Of a stretch of 5,053 nt of DNA, positions 1 to 4,567 are shown piece by piece. The notes under the pieces are model-generated. The model saw only the letters and a program-made list of their open reading frames with translations, was not told where the DNA came from and did not search any database. Position numbers and translations under genes: made by a program. The DNA lies in assembly GCA_020346965.1 (NCBI GenBank), contig CP070793.1, forward strand, positions 1,459,542 to 1,464,594, given 5' to 3'. This DNA comes from Chloroflexota bacterium (GTDB taxonomy: Bacteria; Chloroflexota; Dehalococcoidia; GIF9; AB-539-J10). The first letter of the stretch is position 1. Each line of letters starts with the position of its first letter.

Positions 1-5
1 AGAAA

Positions 6-401
6 ATGGAATCTAATGGTAATAGTAGAAGCGGATTGCTCACCGCCGGCGGAGTCTTGAGTATAATAGGGGGAATACTAGAGCTGATTGGAGGAGGGAT
101 AGTGATAGGTGTAGGGATCGTGGGAATAGGAGGTGCCTTCTGGTTTATTCCGGAAATTCCGTGGTTCCCAGGTAAGGAGATTGTGGCAGGCGGAATACCA
201 GCTATTATTATTATTGTGGGAATAGTCATTCTAGCCCTGGGCGCGATAGGCTTAGCGGGTGGCATCTCAGCGCTGAACAGGAAAAGTTTTGGTCTGTCCT
301 TAGCCGGGGCTATATGTATTATGCTTCCAACATTCATTCTGGGCATACTGGCAATTATTTTTGTTTCAGTGTCAAAGAGGGAGTTTGAGGGAGAAAGTTA
401 G
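6..401 (+). CDS. Small multi-span membrane protein, copy 1 of a tandem pair
   Basis: This 131-residue protein is unrecognised beyond being an integral membrane protein. A short polar N-terminus (MESNGNSRSG) precedes a Gly/Ile-rich hydrophobic stretch at about residues 11-48, a second at about 60-90, and a third at about 95-122, so three or four membrane helices are likely. The end is charged (SKREFEGES). It is clearly paralogous to the next gene: both share (E/A)SNG near the start, AGGVLS at 14-19, (R)KSFGL/RRSFGL, LAGA.C, ILGILAI and KREFE. The ATG at 6 aligns with the start of the second copy, but its Shine-Dalgarno lies mostly off the window edge. The stop codon is two bases before a tRNA-like relic. 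Function is unknown; the C-terminal pattern resembles small DUF-type membrane proteins of uncertain role. Confidence 0.75.
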   Translation: MESNGNSRSGLLTAGGVLSIIGGILELIGGGIVIGVGIVGIGGAFWFIPEIPWFPGKEIVAGGIPAIIIIVGIVILALGAIGLAGGISALNRKSFGLSLAGAICIMLPTFILGILAIIFVSVSKREFEGES

Positions 402-403
402 AT

Positions 404-487
404 GCCAGAGTGACGGACCAGCAGATACGCTACATTCAGAACTCAGTGTTTTTGAAGTCACAGGTTGAAATCCTGTACTGCCCACCA
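404..487 (+). pseudogene. Chimeric, degenerate tRNA relic (Leu 5' part, Val 3' part)
   Basis: Bases 404-449 match the intact tRNA-Leu at 899-944 at 34 of 46 positions, including the CAG at the anticodon site. Bases 454-487 match the tRNA-Val 3' part at 1181-1214 at 30 of 34 positions, including ACTGCCCACCA. The acceptor ends cannot pair (GCCAGAG against ACTGCCC), and the anticodon stem is broken (CTACA against CTCAG). The T-arm still pairs (ACAGG/CCTGT), but its loop reads TTGAAAT, which loses the usual C56. The Leu-type long variable arm is gone. I see a non-functional relic, inferred to come from a duplicated tRNA cluster that lost the DNA between Leu and Val. It lies at the same place behind copy 1 of the membrane gene as tRNA-Leu does behind copy 2. 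Confidence 0.8.
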
Positions 488-506
488 TAAAATGAGGAGA
501 AAAGAT

Positions 507-896
507 ATGGCTTCTAATGGTAGTGACAGGATAGGGTTCCTCAGTGCTGGCGGGGTATTAAGCGTGGTAGCGGGGGCATTTGAGATAAACGGCGGAGGGA
601 CGATGCTGGCCTCAGCAGGGCTTGGCATACAGTTGAGGCTCTGGGATTTTGCATTATACCCGGGTATCTGGTTTGAACATATTATACCTGTCGACTCACC
701 CTGGTTCATAATTATGGGAGGGCTGCTTGTTGTTCTGGGTATAATAGCCATATTGGGTGGAATATGGGCACTAAGAAGGAGAAGCTTTGGGCTAGCTTTA
801 GCCGGGGCTGTCTGTGTCCTTCCGTTGGGTATTTTGGGTATACTGGCAATTGTTTGCATTGCCCTGGCAAAGAGAGAATTTGAGGTGGGGGATTAG
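507..896 (+). CDS. Small multi-span membrane protein, copy 2 of a tandem pair
   Basis: This 129-residue membrane protein is paralogous to the upstream gene. Hydrophobic segments lie at about residues 10-42, 66-90 and 95-121. A more divergent, aromatic central loop (about 43-65) precedes the second segment, and the protein ends in AKREFEVGD. I chose the ATG at 507 because GAGGAG at 494-499 sits seven bases upstream and because MASNG aligns with MESNG of copy 1. A TTG at 465 would extend the frame, but it lies inside the tRNA relic and has no ribosome site. The nucleotide sequences of the copies differ substantially, so the duplication is old. The stop TAG ends two bases before mature tRNA-Leu, so gene and tRNA are probably co-transcribed. 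Function is unknown. Confidence 0.78.
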   Translation: MASNGSDRIGFLSAGGVLSVVAGAFEINGGGTMLASAGLGIQLRLWDFALYPGIWFEHIIPVDSPWFIIMGGLLVVLGIIAILGGIWALRRRSFGLALAGAVCVLPLGILGILAIVCIALAKREFEVGD

Positions 897-898
897 AT

Positions 899-984
899 GC
901 CGAAGTGGCGGAACGGCAGACGCGCTACGTTCAGGGCGTAGTGTCCTTAAGGACGTGAGGGTTCAAATCCCTCCTTCGGCACCA
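899..984 (+). tRNA. tRNA-Leu(CAG)
   Basis: This is a class II tRNA with encoded CCA. The acceptor stem GCCGAAG pairs with CTTCGGC, the discriminator is A and CCA is at 982-984. The anticodon stem CTACG/CGTAG encloses TTCAGGG, giving anticodon CAG for codon CTG. The long variable arm forms GTCC-TTAA-GGAC, as expected for leucine, and the T-arm is GAGGG-TTCAAAT-CCCTC. The 5' end is two bases after the stop codon of the preceding gene. Confidence 0.96.
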
Positions 985-1012
985 ACTGAATAGGTTTATA
1001 GTCAAATGGGAT

Positions 1013-1053
1013 CCCCGAGAAGTACACTTAGTGGAGCGAGGGACTTTTCGGGG
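1013..1053. repeat. Long inverted repeat (hairpin) in the tRNA-Leu/tRNA-Arg spacer
   Basis: CCCCGAGAAGT (1013-1023) pairs with ACTTTTCGGGG (1043-1053) over 11 bp with one G-U pair. The 19-base loop contains a small CAC-TTA-GTG hairpin. No T-run follows, so it is not a standard terminator. It could be a processing signal in the tRNA transcript or one copy of a dispersed palindromic repeat. Confidence 0.7.
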
Positions 1054-1060
1054 TTAATGT

Positions 1061-1137
1061 GCGCCTGTAGCTCAGCTGGATAGAGCGCAGCCCTGCGGAG
1101 GCTGAGGTCGCGGGTTCAAATCCCGCCAGGCGTGCCA
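1061..1137 (+). tRNA. tRNA-Arg(GCG)
   Basis: This is a 77-base cloverleaf. Acceptor GCGCCTG pairs with CAGGCGT (G-U at the end pair), the discriminator is G and CCA is encoded at 1135-1137. The D-stem is GCTC/GAGC, with A at position 20 of the D-loop, an arginine identity base. The anticodon stem CAGCC/GGCTG encloses CTGCGGA, giving anticodon GCG for codon CGC. The T-arm is GCGGG-TTCAAAT-CCCGC. Most bacteria read CGN with an ACG tRNA that is deaminated to inosine, so the GCG anticodon is unusual. Confidence 0.93.
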
Positions 1138-1138
1138 T

Positions 1139-1214
1139 GGGCGGTTAGCTCAGTGGTGAGAGCGCCTGTCTTACACACAGGAGGTCAGAGGTTCAAATCC
1201 TCTACTGCCCACCA
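1139..1214 (+). tRNA. tRNA-Val(TAC)
   Basis: This is a 76-base cloverleaf with encoded CCA. Acceptor GGGCGGT pairs with ACTGCCC (one G-U), and the D-stem is GCTC/GAGC. The anticodon stem CCTGT/ACAGG encloses CTTACAC, giving anticodon TAC for valine. The T-arm is AGAGG-TTCAAAT-CCTCT. It starts one base after the CCA of tRNA-Arg, so the two must be separated by processing of one transcript. Its 3' part is the likely source of the relic's 3' part at 454-487. Confidence 0.96.
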
Positions 1215-1229
1215 TTGCTCATAATATCG

Positions 1230-1253
1230 CCTTCCGCCTGTTAATCCGGAAGG
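1230..1253. other. Hairpin downstream of the tRNA cluster
   Basis: CCTTCCG (1230-1236) and CGGAAGG (1247-1253) form a perfect 7-bp stem with a 10-base loop, 15 bases after tRNA-Val. No T-run follows on either strand, so termination is possible but not shown. It may instead protect or process the 3' end of the tRNA transcript. Confidence 0.4.
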
Positions 1254-1280
1254 ATTCCTCAAAAAATCTCCTGAAACCTC

Positions 1281-1308
1281 TTGACAAAATTATGCGGCGT
1301 GATATAAT
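1281..1308 (+). promoter_or_regulatory. Sigma70-type promoter of the membrane protein/HTH_27 operon
   Basis: A perfect -35 box TTGACA (1281-1286) and a perfect -10 box TATAAT (1303-1308) are separated by 16 bases. Transcription would start near 1315, inside the TGCAAAG repeats, leaving a leader of about 54 bases before the ATG at 1369. Confidence 0.88.
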
Positions 1309-1310
1309 TA

Positions 1311-1336
1311 GTGCAAAGAACTTTGCAGTGCAAAGT
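1311..1336. promoter_or_regulatory. Operator array of three alternating TGCAAAG half-sites
   Basis: TGCAAAG (1312-1318), CTTTGCA (1321-1327) and TGCAAAG (1329-1335) alternate in orientation. They make two overlapping palindromes that share the middle half-site, with gaps of two bases and one base. The second palindrome extends to 8+1+8 bp (1320-1336). The array lies directly after the -10 box, over the predicted start, where a bound repressor would block transcription. The natural candidate is the winged-helix regulator encoded by the second gene of this operon; that link is inferred. Confidence 0.72.
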
Positions 1337-1368
1337 TTAATATTCATAGAATGATAGGGAGGTTTACC

Positions 1369-1971
1369 ATGGTAAGAGACATCAGTTTGAAGGAAATCCA
1401 GCGCAAGGTGTACATGTCATTTTTCCAGGATGGTCTTTGGGACATCTTATTAGGTCTTTTCATGCTGGGATGGGGTCTGGCCATACTCACGGACCTGGCG
1501 TTCTTACCGGGCGTCACTTTCATAGGTTTATATTTTGCGGTATGGGGGGTTAAGAAACGGCTTACCTATCCGCGAATTGGTTATGCCAGGTTCAGTGCAA
1601 CAAGCCGGCGGAGAATAACGGCAAAGTTCGTTATTGGCGGAGTAGCAGTATTATTGGTTGGAGTAATGGTGGCTGTGCTGTGGGGAATCGGTGCGAGACC
1701 ACAGTGGCTCGCCGACTACTTTCCGTTGATATTTAACGGAATGTTAGCAGCAATCGTCTGTTTTATCGCTTACTGGGCGAGAGTCAATCGCTTCTACCTG
1801 TATGCCGCGTTAGTCTTTCTTGGAGCCGTTTTTCACCTGTGGTTGGGTGTTCGATGGGAATTCGGCTTCATCGGTGCCGGCGGTATCATAGTGCTAATCG
1901 GTCTGGTGATATTGATCACCTTCCTACGCAAGTATCCCAGGATGGTTGAGGAGGCACAGAACGGTGAATGA
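1369..1971 (+). CDS. Six-helix integral membrane protein, first gene of an autoregulated operon
   Basis: This 200-residue membrane protein has no family I can name. A cytoplasmic-looking N-terminus (MVRDISLKEIQRKVY) leads into probable helices at about 22-41, 43-62, 86-107, 117-137, 142-160 and 164-186. A basic loop (VKKRLTYPRIGYARFSATSRRR) lies between helices 2 and 3, and the tail is charged. I chose the ATG at 1369 because GGGAGG (1357-1362) lies six bases upstream; an ATG at 1351 in the same frame has no ribosome site. The next gene, a regulator, starts within the last bases of this one, so the two are translated together. The pairing suggests that the regulator controls the level of this protein. 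Substrate or signal is unknown. Confidence 0.85.
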   Translation: MVRDISLKEIQRKVYMSFFQDGLWDILLGLFMLGWGLAILTDLAFLPGVTFIGLYFAVWGVKKRLTYPRIGYARFSATSRRRITAKFVIGGVAVLLVGVMVAVLWGIGARPQWLADYFPLIFNGMLAAIVCFIAYWARVNRFYLYAALVFLGAVFHLWLGVRWEFGFIGAGGIIVLIGLVILITFLRKYPRMVEEAQNGE

Positions 1972-2293
1972 GAATAGTGGTGGTGAGGTCCAAGAGCCGT
2001 TCACCAAGATCGACAAGCTAATCCATGAACCATCGCGATACACGCTTATGGCTTACCTGTATGTTGTTGAAATCGCCGATTTCCTATTTCTATTGGGTCA
2101 AACGGGCATGACGTGGGGCAATCTGTCCGCTCACCTGAGTAAATTGGAAGCCGCTGGCTACGTGGTTATCGAAAAGGAGTTTCTCGGCAAGAAGCCGCAC
2201 ACTACCGTTCGACTCACCGGCCAGGGACGGAATGCTTTTGAAGAATACAGGGGAAGCATGAAGAGGGTCCTCGATAATCTACCAGCTAAATAA
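1964..2293 (+). CDS. Winged-helix transcriptional regulator (HTH_27 type, ArsR/MarR-like)
   Basis: This 109-residue protein is a single compact winged helix. KIDKLIHEPSRYTLMAYLYV (residues 15-34) forms the first helices. MTWGNLSAHLSKLEAAGYV (49-67) is the helix-turn-helix with its recognition helix. KEFLGKKPHTTVRLTGQGRNAFEEY (71-95) is the wing and following helix. The pattern is typical of the PF13601 (HTH_27) group, relatives of ArsR and MarR. No cysteine is present, so metal sensing of the classical ArsR kind is unlikely. I chose the GTG at 1964 because GAGGAGG (1948-1954) lies nine bases upstream; it overlaps the upstream stop by eight bases, which indicates translational coupling. It probably represses its own operon through the TGCAAAG array at 1311-1336. 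A role on the convergent arsenite permease is possible but not indicated. Confidence 0.88.
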   Translation: MNENSGGEVQEPFTKIDKLIHEPSRYTLMAYLYVVEIADFLFLLGQTGMTWGNLSAHLSKLEAAGYVVIEKEFLGKKPHTTVRLTGQGRNAFEEYRGSMKRVLDNLPAK

Positions 2294-2380
2294 TACTATC
2301 GCATGCCTCTGCCCAGGCGGTAATCTGGAAATCATTTCTCAATGCCCAGCCCGGGCGACGGTATTGCCAAGTGAATAAAA

Positions 2381-3433
2381 TCACTGCAAATGCTTTGGGA
2401 AGGTCTTCCTGGTAAGAAGCGAGATCCAGACTAAGAGTAGCATTATTGGTACCTCGGTAAGTACTCCCACTACTGTAGCGAGAGCGGCACCTGAAGCAAC
2501 TCCAAAAAGGGTAGTGGCAACGGCTATGGCGACTTCGAAATGATTGCTGCCGGCGATGATGGCCGCTGGGATAGCATCTGCATATTTGAGTTTCATCAAG
2601 CGGCCAGCTAGATAAGTGATACCGAAGACCACCAGGATATTAACGAGAATCGCGAGAGTTATCATACCGACTATGGCTGGTAACTCAACGATAATATGAC
2701 CCTGATAGGTGAACAGCACAATCAATGTAATGAGCAGAGCGATTATCGAAACCTTTCCCAGACCAGGCTTCAGCTTGTTTTCAAACCACTCTAAGCCCTT
2801 TCTTTCTATGATCTCCCGTCTCGTAAAATAACCGGCTATCAAAGGCGTTACAATGTAAATGGCCACAGAAAGGGCAATAGTGTCCCAGGGTACTCTAATA
2901 CCGGAAATACCGAGCAGTAGAACAGCCAGCGGCGCATAGAGAATAACCATAGTAAGCGAATTAATTGCGGTCATCACCAGTGTATGTGCCATATTGCCCC
3001 TGGCCAGATAGCTCCAGACCAATACCATAGCGGTGCAGGGAGCCACGCCGAGCAATATCGTGCCCGCGCGGTATTGCTCAACTTGCTCTGCAGTAAGGGA
3101 CTTGCCGAAAATAAGGCTCAGGAACAGCCAGGCGAATAGAGCCATCGTGAAAGGCTTTACCGCCCAGTTGGCGAACAGAGTGAGCCCGATTGGCTTGGGT
3201 GATCGGATTGCTTTTTTAATGTCCTCCCAGCTTATCTGAACCATGATCGGATAAATCATGGCGAAAAGTAGTATGGCGATCGGGATGGAAATGCCTGACA
3301 CTTCGAGTCGAGCCAACATGTCGGGAAGTTGTGGAAACAGTCGTCCCAGGCCAATCCCTGCCCCGATGCACAAGGCTACCCACAGGGTCAGGAACTTTCC
3401 CCAGATACCGAGCTTTCGTTCTTTTTCAGTCAT
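2381..3433 (-). CDS. acr3: ACR3-family arsenite efflux permease
   Basis: This 350-residue, roughly ten-helix inner-membrane transporter has the usual length for bacterial Acr3. It exports arsenite (and in some members antimonite) using the proton motive force. Family marks are visible: the GVAPCTAMVLVWS segment with Cys133, matching the essential membrane cysteine of the family; FANWAVKPF at 87-95; AGSNHFEVAIA at 294-304; and GVLTEVPIM with Glu327, matching the conserved glutamate of the last helices. The frame is intact from ATG (3433-3431) to TGA. Its own ribosome site is weak (AAGAG just upstream). No arsR, arsC, arsA or arsM is in the window. The gene is divergent from a PadR regulator with a shared palindromic operator between them, and convergent with the HTH_27 operon. 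Arsenite as the substrate is inferred from family membership. Confidence 0.93.
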   Translation of the reverse strand: MTEKERKLGIWGKFLTLWVALCIGAGIGLGRLFPQLPDMLARLEVSGISIPIAILLFAMIYPIMVQISWEDIKKAIRSPKPIGLTLFANWAVKPFTMALFAWLFLSLIFGKSLTAEQVEQYRAGTILLGVAPCTAMVLVWSYLARGNMAHTLVMTAINSLTMVILYAPLAVLLLGISGIRVPWDTIALSVAIYIVTPLIAGYFTRREIIERKGLEWFENKLKPGLGKVSIIALLITLIVLFTYQGHIIVELPAIVGMITLAILVNILVVFGITYLAGRLMKLKYADAIPAAIIAGSNHFEVAIAVATTLFGVASGAALATVVGVLTEVPIMLLLVWISLLTRKTFPKHLQ

Positions 3434-3470
3434 CTCTTATCATTTTTTCTGCTTTTAGGTTAAATACCTC

Positions 3471-3499
3471 TTGACAAAAAACATTGTGTATAATAATAT
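3471..3499 (+). promoter_or_regulatory. Promoter of the padR operon
   Basis: The -35 box TTGACA (3471-3476) is followed after 17 bases by TAATAT (3494-3499). A better-looking TATAAT at 3489-3494 has only a 12-base spacer and is less likely. Transcription would start near 3506, in the centre of the palindrome, so bound repressor would occlude the -10 region. Confidence 0.7.
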
Positions 3500-3521
3500 C
3501 TAGATATATCTAGATATTATT
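3492..3521. promoter_or_regulatory. 30-bp perfect palindrome, probable PadR double operator
   Basis: Bases 3492-3506 (AATAATATCTAGATA) are exactly mirrored by 3507-3521. Inside are two overlapping 12-bp palindromes ATATCTAGATAT (3496-3507 and 3506-3517), offset by 10 bp, so two dimers could bind the same face of DNA. The site overlaps the padR -10 region and lies about 60 bp from the start of acr3, so it could control both directions. PadR proteins commonly bind AT-rich palindromes at their own promoters; the match to this PadR is inferred from position. Confidence 0.78.
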
Positions 3522-3534
3522 TATGGTACTTCAA
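3507..3534 (-). promoter_or_regulatory. Possible acr3 promoter on the minus strand
   Basis: Reading leftward, TTGAAG (3534-3529) is followed after 16 bases by TAGATA (3512-3507). The -10 box falls inside the palindrome. Both boxes are imperfect and the AT-rich DNA offers other choices, so this is tentative. If right, the two divergent promoters share one operator. Confidence 0.3.
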
Positions 3535-3559
3535 TCAGTGTAAAGGAAAGGAGGATTCG

Positions 3560-4072
3560 ATGTTCAGACACCGGATATTCGACGAGGAGCGGTTTTGCCG
3601 GAGCTCACGACGATGGGCTTCATTCCAGAAGGGAGACCTCAAATACGTAATACTAAACATGTTGAAAGACAAACCCAGGCACGGTTATGATATCATCAGA
3701 GAACTTGAGGAACAATCTTACGGTTTTTATAAACCGAGCCCCGGAGTTATCTACCCCACCCTCCAGATGCTGGAAGAAATGGGATATACCAGTTCTGTAG
3801 AGCAGGAAGGTAAAAAGGTTTATTCGATTACAGAGGAAGGCCTCAAGTTTCTGGCGACTCAAAGTAATATTGCCGACAATGTAAGAAGGAAAATGAAACA
3901 CAAATGGAGCTTTAAGAGTGTCGGCAGGATGGTTAAGGTGATGAAGAAATACCACGCACTCGAGTATTTGCTTGGTGATGGGTTCCGAAGTATGGATACC
4001 GATAAAGCAGAGCAGATTTACCAGATTCTCTCCCAGGCTTATCAGGATATCGAGTCAGTTTTACAGGAATAA
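3560..4072 (+). CDS. PadR-family transcriptional regulator
   Basis: This 170-residue protein has an N-terminal PadR winged helix and a helical C-terminal dimerisation region. GDLKYVILNMLKDKPRHGYD (25-44) is the characteristic first helix. PSPGVIYPTLQMLEEMGYTS (59-78) is the recognition helix with the family's G.IYP.L..LE..GY pattern. EQEGKKVYSITEEG (81-94) is the wing. Helices at about 100-170 would form the dimer interface. The first 24 residues are an Arg/Phe-rich extension. AAGGAGG (3548-3554) lies five bases before the ATG. It probably represses its own operon through the palindrome at 3492-3521 and may affect the divergent acr3. It has a single cysteine (Cys13), so a three-cysteine arsenic site like that of ArsR is not evident; the inducer is unknown. 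A small membrane protein gene follows after 17 bases. Confidence 0.92.
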   Translation: MFRHRIFDEERFCRSSRRWASFQKGDLKYVILNMLKDKPRHGYDIIRELEEQSYGFYKPSPGVIYPTLQMLEEMGYTSSVEQEGKKVYSITEEGLKFLATQSNIADNVRRKMKHKWSFKSVGRMVKVMKKYHALEYLLGDGFRSMDTDKAEQIYQILSQAYQDIESVLQE

Positions 4073-4089
4073 AATAAAGGAGGACTAAA

Positions 4090-4299
4090 ATGGGTTACTT
4101 CAGAATATTGGCAGCAATACCGGGTTTCTTCTTGAGTTCATTCTTCCTCATGCTTCTCTCGGAGGTCGTTGCTGCAAAACTCGGCTACACTGTGGATATT
4201 GACTATGTCACGGCCATGCTGATGAACATTACATTGTGGCTAGCGGTAGCTCCTCTGGCGGCAGCTTCAGCTAGAAGGAAATTCTTTGGGTGTAAGTGA
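4090..4299 (+). CDS. Small two-helix membrane protein in operon with padR
   Basis: This 69-residue protein is unrecognised. Two hydrophobic helices (about residues 5-28 and 42-62) flank a short polar loop (LGYTVDIDY), and the protein ends in the basic tail ARRKFFGCK. The positive-inside pattern suggests at least a cytoplasmic C-terminus. A strong AAAGGAGG (4076-4083) lies six bases before the ATG, and the padR stop is 17 bases upstream, so the two are almost certainly co-transcribed. PadR regulators are often encoded beside membrane proteins whose level they control. Whether this one acts in transport, stress response or as a partner of the arsenite permease cannot be told from sequence. Confidence 0.78.
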   Translation: MGYFRILAAIPGFFLSSFFLMLLSEVVAAKLGYTVDIDYVTAMLMNITLWLAVAPLAAASARRKFFGCK

Positions 4300-4567
4300 G
4301 CCGCGTAGAATAACTACCCTATAACGAAACACTGGTTGCCTATGATGGCAGTCAAGGCTACGATTGCATCTGGTGACCTTTGACCTGTATCGGCCTGGGG
4401 AACATAAAAGTGGAAGCTTCGGCTGACCTGCGGGTGGCAGCACTTTCCAAGACTGCAACAATGGTGGACCTGAGACTAAGAGAAATTGGAAAGGACTGCT
4501 GACGAAGTAAGAGAATATGATTGGGTAGAATAGCATGAGAGGAAGCAATCTTGAGCCCGGATAATTC
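4300..4567. other. Intergenic stretch without a convincing gene
   Basis: This 268-base gap lies between two converging genes. I see no ribosome site with a good reading frame, no T-tailed hairpin and no repeat. A plus-strand open stretch at 4377-4502 reads somewhat like protein (CIGLGNIKVEASADLRVAALSK) but has no start and is short enough to be chance. It could be debris of a lost gene. Confidence 0.5.

Noticed and set aside
465..506. Upstream TTG start that would lengthen the second membrane protein by 14 residues
   Set aside because: It lies inside the tRNA relic without a ribosome site, and the ATG at 507 has GAGGAG and aligns with the paralog's start.
458..859. 133-residue open frame on the minus strand opposite the second membrane gene
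   Set aside because: It is antisense to a gene with a clear paralog and ribosome site, is rich in Pro/Ser/Ile of the kind produced by reverse reading, and shows no domain.
1351..1368. Earlier ATG for the six-helix membrane protein
   Set aside because: There is no ribosome site before 1351, while GGGAGG sits at proper distance from the ATG at 1369.
2294..2380. Possible bidirectional terminator between the HTH_27 gene and acr3
   Set aside because: Only short GC pairings are present (GCCC...GGGC near 2345) and no T-run follows on either strand.
3033..3458. Two short plus-strand open frames opposite acr3
   Set aside because: Both are antisense to a well-conserved transporter gene, and neither has a recognisable domain or ribosome site.
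3489..3494. Perfect TATAAT as the padR -10 box
   Set aside because: Its spacer to TTGACA is only 12 bases; TAATAT at 3494 gives the normal 17.
3653..3955. 100-residue minus-strand open frame opposite padR
   Set aside because: It is a shadow of the padR coding sequence with no domain or start signal.
4267..4548. 93-residue minus-strand open frame
   Set aside because: It overlaps the end of the two-helix protein gene, has no ribosome site, and its composition (many Arg, Cys, His, Pro) does not look like a conserved protein.
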